Below, piece after piece: positions 12,601-21,730 of a stretch of DNA of 64,000 nt. Under the pieces are notes generated by a model. The model saw only the letters and a list, made by a program, of their open reading frames with translations, did not search any database and was not told the DNA's origin. This DNA is from Takakia lepidozioides. Lineage: Eukaryota; Streptophyta; Takakiopsida; Takakiales; Takakiaceae. The position numbers were made by a program, and so were the translations under genes. The stretch lies in contig CM060733.1 in assembly GCA_030704615.1 (NCBI GenBank), forward strand, positions 22,568,001 through 22,632,000. Direction: 5' to 3'. Position 1 is the first letter of the stretch, and the number at the start of each line of letters is the position of its first letter.

Positions 12601-13084
12601 TAAAGTTCACTCATACAGCAAAGCCAGGATGAAGATGCAAAAACAAAGCGAGGTAACAAAGCGAAAAAAAAATAAATCGAACAAACCGAAAGCAGAAGTG
12701 GCTTGCCTGAGAGTACTCGGCTTCAGTTGGCGCAGGTTGTGAGCAAGACACTGGAATCTCCTGCTGGAGCTTCAGTTTGGCCATGCGAGAGATTGGCCGT
12801 CGTCCGTAGTACAGAGCTTTCAACTTCCGCCGCGGTCTGGATGTGAGGTCTCTCTCAGGAGAGCCACGCCCTTCAGGCGGCATAAGTCCCAGCCAAAAAG
12901 ATCTCCTTTTTTGGGGTACATGCCTGGAATACCATGTTAAGCCAAGATTAGCATGAGATTTAGGGTACGTGTCCAGGAAGCCATGCGTCGCCAGCCCGAA
13001 TAATAACCGACGGCGGTCGACATTTATTGCCCAACTGCGCAATTAAATGTCGGATGAAGCCCTCCATGTCGGATGAAAATCGAC

Positions 13085-14170
13085 GTAAACAGTCCCGGAA
13101 TTTCCAACGTAGAGGTAATTCGGAGCGCTGCACGATGGAATTCCGGCGCCGGATTTCCATCCTGCAGGTAATTCGGAGCGCAGCAGGATGGATATCCGGC
13201 GCCGAATTTCCATCCGCGGAGGAAGGGCGGCGCTGGAAATTTCCCTCACGCAGGTAATTCGGAAGCGCGCGGATGGAAATCCGGCGCCGAATTTCCATCC
13301 AGCCAGGTAGGGCGGCGCTGGAAATTTCCCTCACGCAGGTAATTCGGAAGCGCGCGGATGGAAATCCGGCGCCGAATTTCCATCCAGCCAGGTAGGGCGG
13401 CGCGCCGAATTTCCCTCACGCAGGTAATTCGGAAGCGCGCGGATGGAAATCCGGCGACGAATTTCCATCCAGCCAGGTAGGGCGGCGCCGGAAATTTCCC
13501 TCACGCAGGTAATTCGGAAGCGCGCGGATGGAAATCCGGCGCCGAATTTCCATCCAGCCAGGTAGGGCGGCGCGCCGAATTTCCCTCACGCAGGTAATTC
13601 GGAAGCGCGCGGATGGAAATCCGGCGACGAATTTCCATCCAGCCAGGTAGGGCGGCGCCGGAAATTTCCCTCACGCAGGTAATTCGGAAGCGCGCGGATG
13701 GAAATCCGGCGCCGAATTTCCATCCAGCCAGGTAGGGCGGCGCTGGAAATTTCCCTCACGCAGGTAATTCGGAAGCGCGCGGATGGAAATCCGGCGCCGA
13801 ATTTCCATCCAGCCAAGTAGGGCGGCGCCGGAAATTTCCCTCACGCAGGTAATTCGAATACCGGATGAATGGAAATTCGGCGCCGAATTTCCATCCTGCA
13901 GGTAAGTGGAATCCCGGATAAATGGAAATTCGGCGCCGAATTTCCATCCTGCAGGTAATTCGAATCCCGGATGAATGGAAATTCGGCGCCGAATTTCCAT
14001 CCAGCAGGTAAGTCGGATCGGTGGCGTATGGATATTCGGCGCCGAATTTCCATCCTGCAGGTAATTCGAATCCCGGATGAATGGAAATTCGGTGCCGAAT
14101 TTCCATCCAGCAGGTAAGTCGGATCGGTGGCGTATGGATATTCGGCGCCGAATTTCCATCCTGCAGGTAA
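13085..14170. repeat. Array 4 upstream of copy A gene: palindromes with GGCGCC core
   Basis: Tandem units of about 70-90 bp. Each contains a palindrome built from the arms GGAAATTCGGC and GCCGAATTTCC, with CAGGTAATTCGGA-type spacers. Most units towards 14170 are perfect 22-bp palindromes extended by GGAT/ATCC. Units nearer exon 1 are more mixed (TCCGGCGCCGAAT). The array lies 200 bp upstream of the predicted ATG at 12883 and ends where similarity to copy B ends. Confidence 0.92.
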
Positions 14171-16483
14171 AGGGGAGACACACTACATATGTAGTATGAA
14201 TGCAGGGGAGTAACATTGAAATTTTGTTTGGCATCAGGATTCGGCATTGCTACAAAGGGAGTGCCCTGGTGCTAATAACAGGAGGAGATTATCCATGCCT
14301 ACAGGTAATTCCATGGGCACACTATGCTATTGCTCTGCCAGGATAAAATGTGGCTAAGACATGACATACGCCTTTTCATCCGTAGGATGAATGATTTTCC
14401 TCGAGATGTTTAAACCTAGAAGCTCGGGTTGAGGAAAACGAAGAGGAAGGCGACGGGCAACTTTTCGCAGTTGCTACAGTGGTGTTGGCAGGGCAGTCTC
14501 TCTTAGGAAGTTGCACCTACGCTAAGAGAATCAACGTGCTTTAAAAGCGACGTTAAGGGCGTCTGCTTGGCATTCTGTGCAAGGGGAAGCGGTGCCGCTT
14601 TCTTCGTGGTAGTGATCAATTCTGAAGGCCGAGCATGCGATGAGAGCGGTGCACCACCGCTACCACCATTGCCTTGAAGAGCACAGTTATGAGGGGATGG
14701 AGCGGCTCAACAGTTGCCAGGGCAGGTCAAGTGCTGGCTGGTGTGGATGGCAAATCAGGTTATCTGTAATTAAAACTAGCTGCTTTCTGTCTTCTTGCTA
14801 TTGGACCATATCAATGCTTAGGGGAGAATTGTACATATAGAAGGATAGGGTAGTTAGTTGGCAAGCGACAGGGTTACTGCCATGGGCTGAAACAGAGCCG
14901 TTATGACTCACTGAATGCTTGAATCGACGAATATCTGAAAGGTGGAGTGGCATAGCGATGACAGGATCTGACATACATAGATCTTTGTTTTTACAAACGT
15001 GGCATTCAGACGACAAGAGGAGTTAGGGTAGTTGCTGACAGAGATGGTGAGGTGCCATTTCGGACAGGTAATCCCACCGCTTCAGCTGGAGTATAAGACA
15101 GCTAAGTTAATAGAGACAAGGGGTTGTTTTTTTTTTTTTGACTTAGATAGATGTCACTGAAATGATTGAAGGCTCTGGAGTTAGTAGAGAGAGTATGAGA
15201 ACGTTTTGAAAAATGAATGGAGTGGTGGCTTGGGCTTCAAACCAGAATGGTGTAGAGAGGATGAGAGATGATGCATGTCTTTGGGGAATGGTGATAGAAG
15301 GCAGATGCAGCCATCTACAATCAATGCATATATAGTGTTTGTCCTGCTTTTGATTTTAAGATTCAGCACACTGAATCTGGAGCAAACTGTGCATCAGTGC
15401 TTAGAGTTAAACAAGTCTGCAAAATGAACAGTATAGGGAGATTCACCAAGGGAATCTGTGCACTTGCTACATGGTAGAAATGAGGGACAGAGTCTGTAAC
15501 TGTCAGCATTAGGGTATGAGAATGAGGAGAGATTTTGTTTGGGAGGAGAGAAAAGCTAAGAGATAAGGTGGTGTGTACTTATGATTCCAAGGAGGATTTT
15601 TGCGAAAGGTCTCCACTGGATGTGTGCCTTGTATATTTGCATTGCATGAAGAAGGGTTGTCTGGTCTAATATGGGCACTTGCATCAGAAAGGGAGAAAAC
15701 ATTGGGAAAAGAGAGATCTGTTCAGCAAAAGAATGATGAAGGGAGGGCCAGTTGAGAGATAAAGGAAAGACCATGAGTTGCATAGAAATAGCAGACCTGC
15801 ACTGGATGGTAGATCCATGTTACCTTGCATTTTCGGTGATTGCATGAGAACAAAGGGGGTTCAAGTAGATGCTACATGCAAATGGTGAACTCATAGGCTG
15901 TCATTAACCCTCTGGTAAGCTGTTTTGAGTGACTGTATCAGCATGAAAACTAAGCATGGTGCAAGACAGAACCCTAGTCAGGCCTGTTGCACTATGCAGG
16001 GAACACCTTCACTTGTCCCATCCATGTCTTCTCTTCCGCTGTGGCGTGGATGAGGGCTTTATGAACTCTGATCATAAACAACATGGATGTAGCCAACCAT
16101 GAGAGAGGGAGAACCAGAATACCAACAAGACCTTGCACTAAGAACTAGATTAGAATTAGACAGAAGGGGATATATGCCCCCTTCTTTTTCACACTACACT
16201 ATCATCAATGAATCAATCTGGGAATTACTTCAAGATTTTGGCTTGCCATACTTATCAAGTAAACCACAAGATCTTATATAACATTGCCAATGATACACAA
16301 AGTCTTGTGGTTTACATGGTAAGTTTGATCATGCACTCTTGAAATCCCCTTAATCATTGTGGTTAATCACCTAGGTTATTAATAGTGTTTTGTGTCAGAC
16401 TGGTCATCTTAAACAGACAGAAAAGAATGGTCATTACGAGCACCAGAGACCTCGAGAGGCGGTATATCTTCCGGGAAAGCAAC

Positions 16484-16527
16484 GACGGGAGGTCTCCCGA
16501 CATAATAAAGCCGGGAGATCTCCCGTC
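16484..16527. repeat. Inverted repeat of two near-palindromic arms
   Basis: GACGGGAGGTCTCCCG and CGGGAGATCTCCCGTC are inverted copies with one mismatch, separated by 12 bases (ACATAATAAAGC). Each arm is itself nearly palindromic around GGGAGNTCTCCC, so the stretch can fold as one or two hairpins. Confidence 0.8.
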
Positions 16528-16701
16528 AATCCACATTTGCTAGCAAATATGTCAAGTAAAGTTTACTAGTAGTGTGAAACTAGCCAATAAATAACTAGTT
16601 TTTATATATGACACTTGGGCTTGATCCAAGTGTCAACCCAGGGATCAAGATATTTGTTGGCCCTGGGCGTGGTTTATCTTCACGGCGAACGCGCGGCGAG
16701 G

Positions 16702-16851
16702 CTCATCTCTCTCGAGTTGAGCCTCCCGCGTCGGCTATGGCGCGTATACTGTTGATTCCCCAAAGCCTTGGCGGTGCAGTGGGCTTGATTCTTATTTTAT
16801 GAGTGAAATGTTGGTTTGGTTTTGTGCATCTTTTCACTCGAGAGAGATGAG
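16702..16851. repeat. 16-bp perfect inverted repeat, 118-bp loop
   Basis: CTCATCTCTCTCGAGT at 16702-16717 and its exact reverse complement at 16836-16851. It could be the ends of a small foldback element, but no target duplication was seen. Confidence 0.7.
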
Positions 16852-16957
16852 TTTGCATCTGTGAGTGCAAGATGTGAGCTTAATTAGTTTTTAGCACTTG
16901 TGGGTTTTGTGTGAAGATGAGAGAGAAACACGAGGGTGCAATGGCAAGATAAGCTTC

Positions 16958-17955
16958 TGTTAGAGGACTGTAGGGGACTTAGACACTTATACGGGATCTG
17001 TAGGGTACCCTTAATTTTTGCACAGACTGAGACAAACAGGAACCTTAGGGGTGACAGCAGCGCACTGTAGAGGGGGGTTACATAGCCCACACAGCCGACA
17101 CAGCAGTCACAGCCCACACAGCCAACACAGCCGTCACCGTCACAGTCGTCACACAGCCCACACAGCCCACACAGCCGTCACAGCCCACACAGCCCGTCAC
17201 AGTCGTCACAGCCCACACAGCCCACACAGCCGTCACAGCCCACACAGCCCGCACAGTCGTCACAGCCCACACAGCCCACACAGCCAGTCACAGCCCGACA
17301 CAGCCAAACACAGCCAGTCACCGCTTGACACAGCTGTCACGATAATAGGGAACGAAGAGTAGGACAGGGAACGACTGTGGGGAACAACACCCGTGAAGGA
17401 AACATGTTAGTTCACATACGACGGTTAGAGAGGGAAACGGTTAGAACCGCGGATAGGAGGATAAAGGGAAAAACGGGGAATGAAGAAGGGGATCATTATT
17501 CGGGGAGGACTTCGGAGTCAGGCGGGAGCGGAGATCGGAGAGCACGATGAAGGAGAAAAGAGGATTAGTAGATGCTTGTTATATGCAAAGCTGTAGTGAT
17601 ATTGTAGAGCAGATTAGAGACATAATGGCTTCGGCCTGATACCTGATAAATCATAATCTGACACTTATACGATACAATCACACTGTGTAGAGAGATCTGA
17701 GTGAAGCTGTGGATTGAATGGATTAGTGGAGGAACCGATAGATTGATGAAGCAAACTGATACTTAATTATCAATGGTAAGGTAGCTAAGATGAATGCGGA
17801 AAGGGAAACAAATAGGAAACACCCCCATGATACACTAGCTGTAGGTCATGACTGATTGTTCTGCGCGGGCTGAGTACTTAGAGATTTCCAACTCTTCTAT
17901 CTTGGAGTTTCCGCCTCGGATAGCGAAGGGATGGGTGAGTAAAAGCCGCGCGACA
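16958..17955 (+). repeat. E1 5' LTR
   Basis: Starts TGTTAGAGGACTGTAGGGG and ends AAAGCCGCGCGACA. It holds a tract of CACAGCC/CACACAGCCGTCACAGC units at about 17085-17330. Compared with the 3' LTR only about four substitutions and one indel are visible outside that tract; tract length accounts for most of the size difference. Confidence 0.95.
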
Positions 17956-18543
17956 TTTGGCGACCATACTGGGGACCTGGGACATGAACAACCAGATGTG
18001 ACAGGCATCTGGTGGGATCATGGTGGTTGGACCATTAAAGAATTTGAAGTGAATCAAATTCCCTGTGGAACGAAGGAAGAAAGATTGTCCAAACAATTCT
18101 TTCAAAGGTTCTTGGAATTGCCAGACGGATGTAAAGAAAATATTCTTAAACGAGTGCATGATGCTGATCCAGAATGGGGTCTGGAGAAAGGAGTGATAAA
18201 GATTTATCAGGTAGCCTGTAGAGGAAGAGCACGTTGGTTACCAACATTAGTTTATGTGATAGCGTTGCTATCCATTAAACGAGTAGAGTTTGAAGGCTGG
18301 GAAGAAAGAAAGGTGAATGTTTATACTCATATGCATGAAGAGCTTGTACTGGTAAAGAATTGGATTCCAAAGGATATTTTGTGGATCAAACTCACACCAA
18401 GAACAGCTTTTCAGACTTGTTTGCCATATGGTTATATGGTAACGGAGACTTCAAGTATAGCCAAGGGTGCATTGAAGCTTGAAAGAAATCCAGGCATATA
18501 CGAGAGATATTACAGAAGAGAGTTTTGGTTATTGCCACATTAA
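17848..18543 (+). CDS. LTR-initiated reading frame of E1, function unknown
   Basis: A 231-codon frame whose ATG lies 108 bases inside the 5' LTR and which runs through the LTR end and PBS into the internal region, stopping 20 bases before the gag ATG. The part after the PBS is rich in Trp, Glu and Lys (TGIWWDHGGWTIKEFEV, ELPDGCKENIL, WIPKDILWIKL) and looks protein-coding. In that part the first in-frame Met is late (THMHEE). Thus translation either starts in the LTR, needs splicing, or the frame is decaying. I do not recognise a family. Position before gag suggests a leader or gag-extension product. Confidence 0.55.
   Translation: MTDCSARAEYLEISNSSILEFPPRIAKGWVSKSRATFGDHTGDLGHEQPDVTGIWWDHGGWTIKEFEVNQIPCGTKEERLSKQFFQRFLELPDGCKENILKRVHDADPEWGLEKGVIKIYQVACRGRARWLPTLVYVIALLSIKRVEFEGWEERKVNVYTHMHEELVLVKNWIPKDILWIKLTPRTAFQTCLPYGYMVTETSSIAKGALKLERNPGIYERYYRREFWLLPH
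17958..17975 (+). promoter_or_regulatory. Primer binding site of E1
   Basis: TGGCGACCATACTGGGGA begins two bases after the 5' LTR, the usual place for tRNA-primed minus-strand synthesis. TGG matches a tRNA CCA end. The tRNA species was not identified. Confidence 0.65.
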
Positions 18544-18564
18544 AAGAAATGAAAGACATGGGAC

Positions 18565-21500
18565 ATGAGTGATGAAAGAGAAGCTAGACGACAAAGATAT
18601 TCATCAAAAAGAGAAAGCTATCTGAAAGCTAATTATCCATATCTTTGGGAGAGAGGAATAGACATAGGGGAATCATCTGGACCTCTCACACCATCAAGAT
18701 CAAAAAGTGCATCACCTATACCGGAAGAACTAGAGTTGGATGCCACTCCTTCTGTTTCTTTGCAAGAAAGATTAAGGGAATTGGTACAGGAAGAAGATCA
18801 ATCACGAGGTGAAAGATCTGAGGTACATCCTTGGATAAAAGACTTGACAGAAATCTTTGATAAGAGTTGGCATGGAACACCAAAAGCAGGAACTCCAGTT
18901 TCTGAAGCAGAAGATGAAGAAGGAGATGAGGATGTGGCAGAGCCAACGGAGAGTTCAGACTCTCCAACACCATTACAGTTGAGTTACATGAGTGAAGAAG
19001 AAACCCAAGGGCAGAACTTGGAGGATGAAAACAGAGAGAAGAAATTAGAAGAGGAAGAATATGAAGAAGTAGACCCAACAGCTGAGGTTGAGACTACAAC
19101 CAGGACATCCCAACCCGTTGGACCTGGATCAAGTGGAGCACTTGGATCACAGGCCAACGAAGGTGTCGGCTCAGGGGGATCAGGCGGGCTGCCTGGATCT
19201 GGCTCTGGGGGGACAGGGAGTGTGGGAAGTAGTGCAACTGAAGCTGGGAATACTGTGAATATCGTGGGGCCAGAAGCAGGGAGTGCTCAAGGGCCACCAC
19301 TTGGTGGAAGATCCACCACAAAAACAACAGGTCCAGAAGGACCAGCACCAGCAAGGGTGCCAGCACCTGTCAGTGGGCAGAAGGTAGGGCCACAGATGGC
19401 GTTACAACCAACACGGGCAAAACCACCCTTTCCAATATATTCAGGAAAAGGGGATCCCGATGTACACATTAGCCAATTTGAGCACATGTGTATAGTGAAC
19501 AATGAGAATGGCGATGATGCCAAGATGAGACTGTTTCCTTGTTCACTTATCAAGAAAGCAAGTGAATGGTATGCAAGATTCCCTGATAATCATTTCCTAA
19601 CCTGGAATGGCTTGAATACAGCATTTCGAAATAGGTTCAGGACAAGTAAAACTGAGGATGAAGTGTATGGAAGTTTACAACAGCTGAAGCAGAAGAAGCA
19701 TGAAACTGTTGAAGAGTATATGGAGAAGATGGAATTGATGATGAAAAAGCTGGCTGCAGTACCAGCACCCGGTTTACAGAAGACTTGGTTTGTGAGTGGA
19801 CTAAGACCAGAGTTGCAGAAGAAAGTGGATATGTTACCCCATAATACAGTGGAGGAGGCATTTGAAACTGCAAACAGAATTGAGCAATTGGGAATGCTCA
19901 GGAGAGAGAAAAAGGAAGATGAGGACTCTGAAGATGAGTCAGATGAAGAAGAAGAGCAAGAACTAAAAAGAAAGAGTAAGAGAAAGGAAAAGTTGAAGAG
20001 GGATAACTATGAGAAAAGATTGGAAGAAATCTTGAAGAAGTATGCCACAGAGGCTGCAACACATTGGAGGAAGGGTGTATGGTGTGCAAAGTGCCAGAAT
20101 GAAGGCCATACCACTACAGAATGCCACATGAAGGAGAAACACTGTACTATCTGTAAAATGGATAACCATTCTACTGAGAATTGTTACTACAACAGAAGGA
20201 CAGCTGCAAGAGAACCTAGGCAAGTGAGGGTGCATCAGGTGCAGCCCCAGCCAAGAAGAAGCAATGATCAGGACCACTATGGTAGGTCTGGTGGTTATAA
20301 CAATGGCATGGAAGGGAGAGGTAATTCAAGAGGGAATTACCAAGGAAATTCCAGAGGCAACTATCAGGGTAATCCAAGGGGGAATTACCAGCCCGGGAAT
20401 CAGGATTATAGAAATAATCCAAGACCAGACCAAGGGCGAGGACCCAATGGTGAAGAGCTATGTTACTATTGTAATCAGCCAGGACATCGCAAGGCAGCCT
20501 GTTCATTCTGGATAAGACACCAGAATGAGATGAGAGCTCCTGTGAATGAGGGCCCAGTGGTGGCAGCTCACATGGTTAGGCCATGTGTTGTACCAGAAGT
20601 AAGTACAATGATAGTAACAAGAAGTAAAGCCAAACTAATACCTCCAGTAGAAGAGGAAGAAGATGAGACTGGAAGTGGCAATGATATGCCTGAAGATGAA
20701 GAGACTTGGAAAGATGAGAAGGAACTGCACAAGGAAGTGGCAGATACTATAAGGGAAATGCAAAAGAGTACGGATATTCCTGTGGCAGATTCCTCTGATT
20801 CGGATGGAGAAAAAGAGGGGAGTGAGGAAGAAAGGAAAAAAGAAGATGCAGACATGCAAAGTAATGAAGAGACTTTGGCTGAAGTAATATGTCAGACCAA
20901 AGCAGAAATTACCATTGGACAGCTATTAGCTGTGGCACCTTATTGTAGGCACAGGCTGTATCAGGCAATCAATCGAATTGCCCAAGAGACAGGAAACACA
21001 GACCTGAACAGCAAGGTGACCAGTTATAATGTGAAGCCGGAAGGGCGAGAACCAGTCATGGACTTTGATGATTCTATGCCAGTAATCCAATTGAGAATTG
21101 GAAGCACAGAACTAACTGATGTACTGATAGATGGTGGTTCTGGAGTAAATATCATGACAGACCAATTAAGGAAGAAGCTTGGTCTAAGTAACATGAAACC
21201 AGCCCCATTTACAGTAACAATGGCAGATCAAAGAAGTGTACAGCCATTGGGATTAATAAGAGGAGTTAAGATACAGATACAGAAAATGATCTTTATGATC
21301 ACAGTAACTGTATTAAAAATGGATGAAGTCATGGAGGCTTACTCCTTATTATTGGGACGTCCGTGGCTGAAACAGGCCAGGGTATTCCATGACTGGAATT
21401 CTCAGTTACTAACTGTGCATAATGGGATGCACGAGATACAAATTACCACAAAGAAATCTAGTAGATTACCTGCTACAAGAAGACCTCGAGGAGTCAGAGA

Positions 21501-21600
21501 GTATGACTGGAGGGAGGACTGGATGAGGAGCAGGAAGCTACCCTATTTGCTGCACACCCAGAATGGGAGCAGGTTGCAGAGATGCGGCTGGAAAGCCTAA
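18565..21600 (+). pseudogene. gag: E1 gag-protease part of the polyprotein (ends by frameshift)
   Basis: Structural protein and processing protease of the element. ATG at 18565 (MSDEREARRQ). Residues 20-250 are acidic and Gly/Ser-rich. About 285-440 is a retrotransposon gag domain (ASEWYARFPDN, NRFRTSKTEDEVYGSL). About 450-495 is a charged helix. Zinc knuckles follow: CAKCQNEGHTTTEC and CTICKMDNHSTENC near 507-545, and CYYCNQPGHRKAAC near 632-645. An aspartic-protease site reads LIDGGSGVNIM near residue 855; Gly replaces the usual Ser/Thr after Asp. A base is missing near 21516 relative to E0 (which reads YDWREGLDEEQEA), so the frame ends in unrelated residues. In E0 this part reads straight on into RT, so the ancestral product was one gag-pol polyprotein. 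Confidence 0.92.
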
Positions 21601-21730
21601 GTTGTTTGAGAGGTATCTGCTGTGGTGTAGTGACAGCAACACCAACTGAAGAAGAAACCAGCATTTACCCATCACATTTCTATGAAGAAAGAGAAGGAGA
21701 GAAATAGAAATCCTAGAAGAACCAGCCACT

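Larger units (their letters stand above)
3767..12883 (-). pseudogene. ParB-like/amino-DNA-methyltransferase fusion gene, copy A
   Basis: Likely DNA-binding and DNA-modifying protein of a mobile element. Exons supported by comparison with copy B: 12883-12707, 12350-10924, 10805-10616, 10513-10019, 9924-9712, 6102-4993, 4904-4639, 4555-4357, 4227-3767. Introns are GT-AG except the first donor, GC in both copies. Exon 1 starts at ATG 12883 (MPPEGRGSPERD). The end of exon 2 carries VWDGNHRLLAWME (DGNHR at 11063-11077), the ParB/sulfiredoxin-type signature. Exon 6 has ILLDIPDGELL (about 5240-5265) then LLDDGGCVVVLAT, placed like motif IV and the following strand. Exons 7-8 give ILDLTCGTG joined to ASMWAG and VFAFEPD, a motif I block preceded by a KPWRYSRTRSP motif X-like stretch. 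The order IV-X-I is the permuted beta type. The tail is acidic. Frameshifts lie near 11715, 10968, 10227, 9917, 6090 and 4895, several more in exon 6, and an eighth T near 4165 where copy B has seven. Confidence 0.8.
3531..14170 (-). mobile_element. Element A: ParB-methyltransferase element, copy A
   Basis: Large element homologous, in opposite orientation, to 44.8-52.7 kb. Shared parts are the nine-exon gene, its poly(A) region, an intron array of palindromes, and a second palindrome array upstream of exon 1. Its distal end reads, on the minus strand, CCGCTCATG repeats, then GAAATAGCAGCCCCC at 3531. Similarity to copy B is lost beyond the array at 14170, so the other end is missing or diverged. 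No transposase was recognised, so the mobility class is unknown. That it is mobile is inferred from two copies in the window and the shared ends. Confidence 0.75.
14171..16952. other. No gene recognised; pre-insertion flank of E1
   Basis: Nothing longer than about 75 codons is open, and none of it resembles a known family. One 60-codon frame at 16099-16281 has protein-like composition (RLELDRRGYMPP) but no support. A homopolymer T run lies near 15127. Two inverted repeats near the right end are listed separately. Confidence 0.6.

Noticed and set aside
13085-14234. Open frames of 60-190 codons across the palindrome arrays, with repeated MEIRRRISI-like peptides
   Set aside because: They arise from GC-rich tandem units open in several frames on both strands; units are not in a constant frame and no family resemblance exists. 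The same holds for frames at 8.0-9.4, 44.9-45.7 and 49.3-49.9 kb.
16099-16281. Small 60-codon gene
   Set aside because: Protein-like composition only; no homologue, no second copy and no flanking signals, so it is mentioned within the intergenic entry.
17018-17362. Reading frame rich in HSPHSRHS inside the LTR
   Set aside because: It translates the CACAGCC tandem tract; the tract is in different frames in the two LTRs of E1 and in E2.
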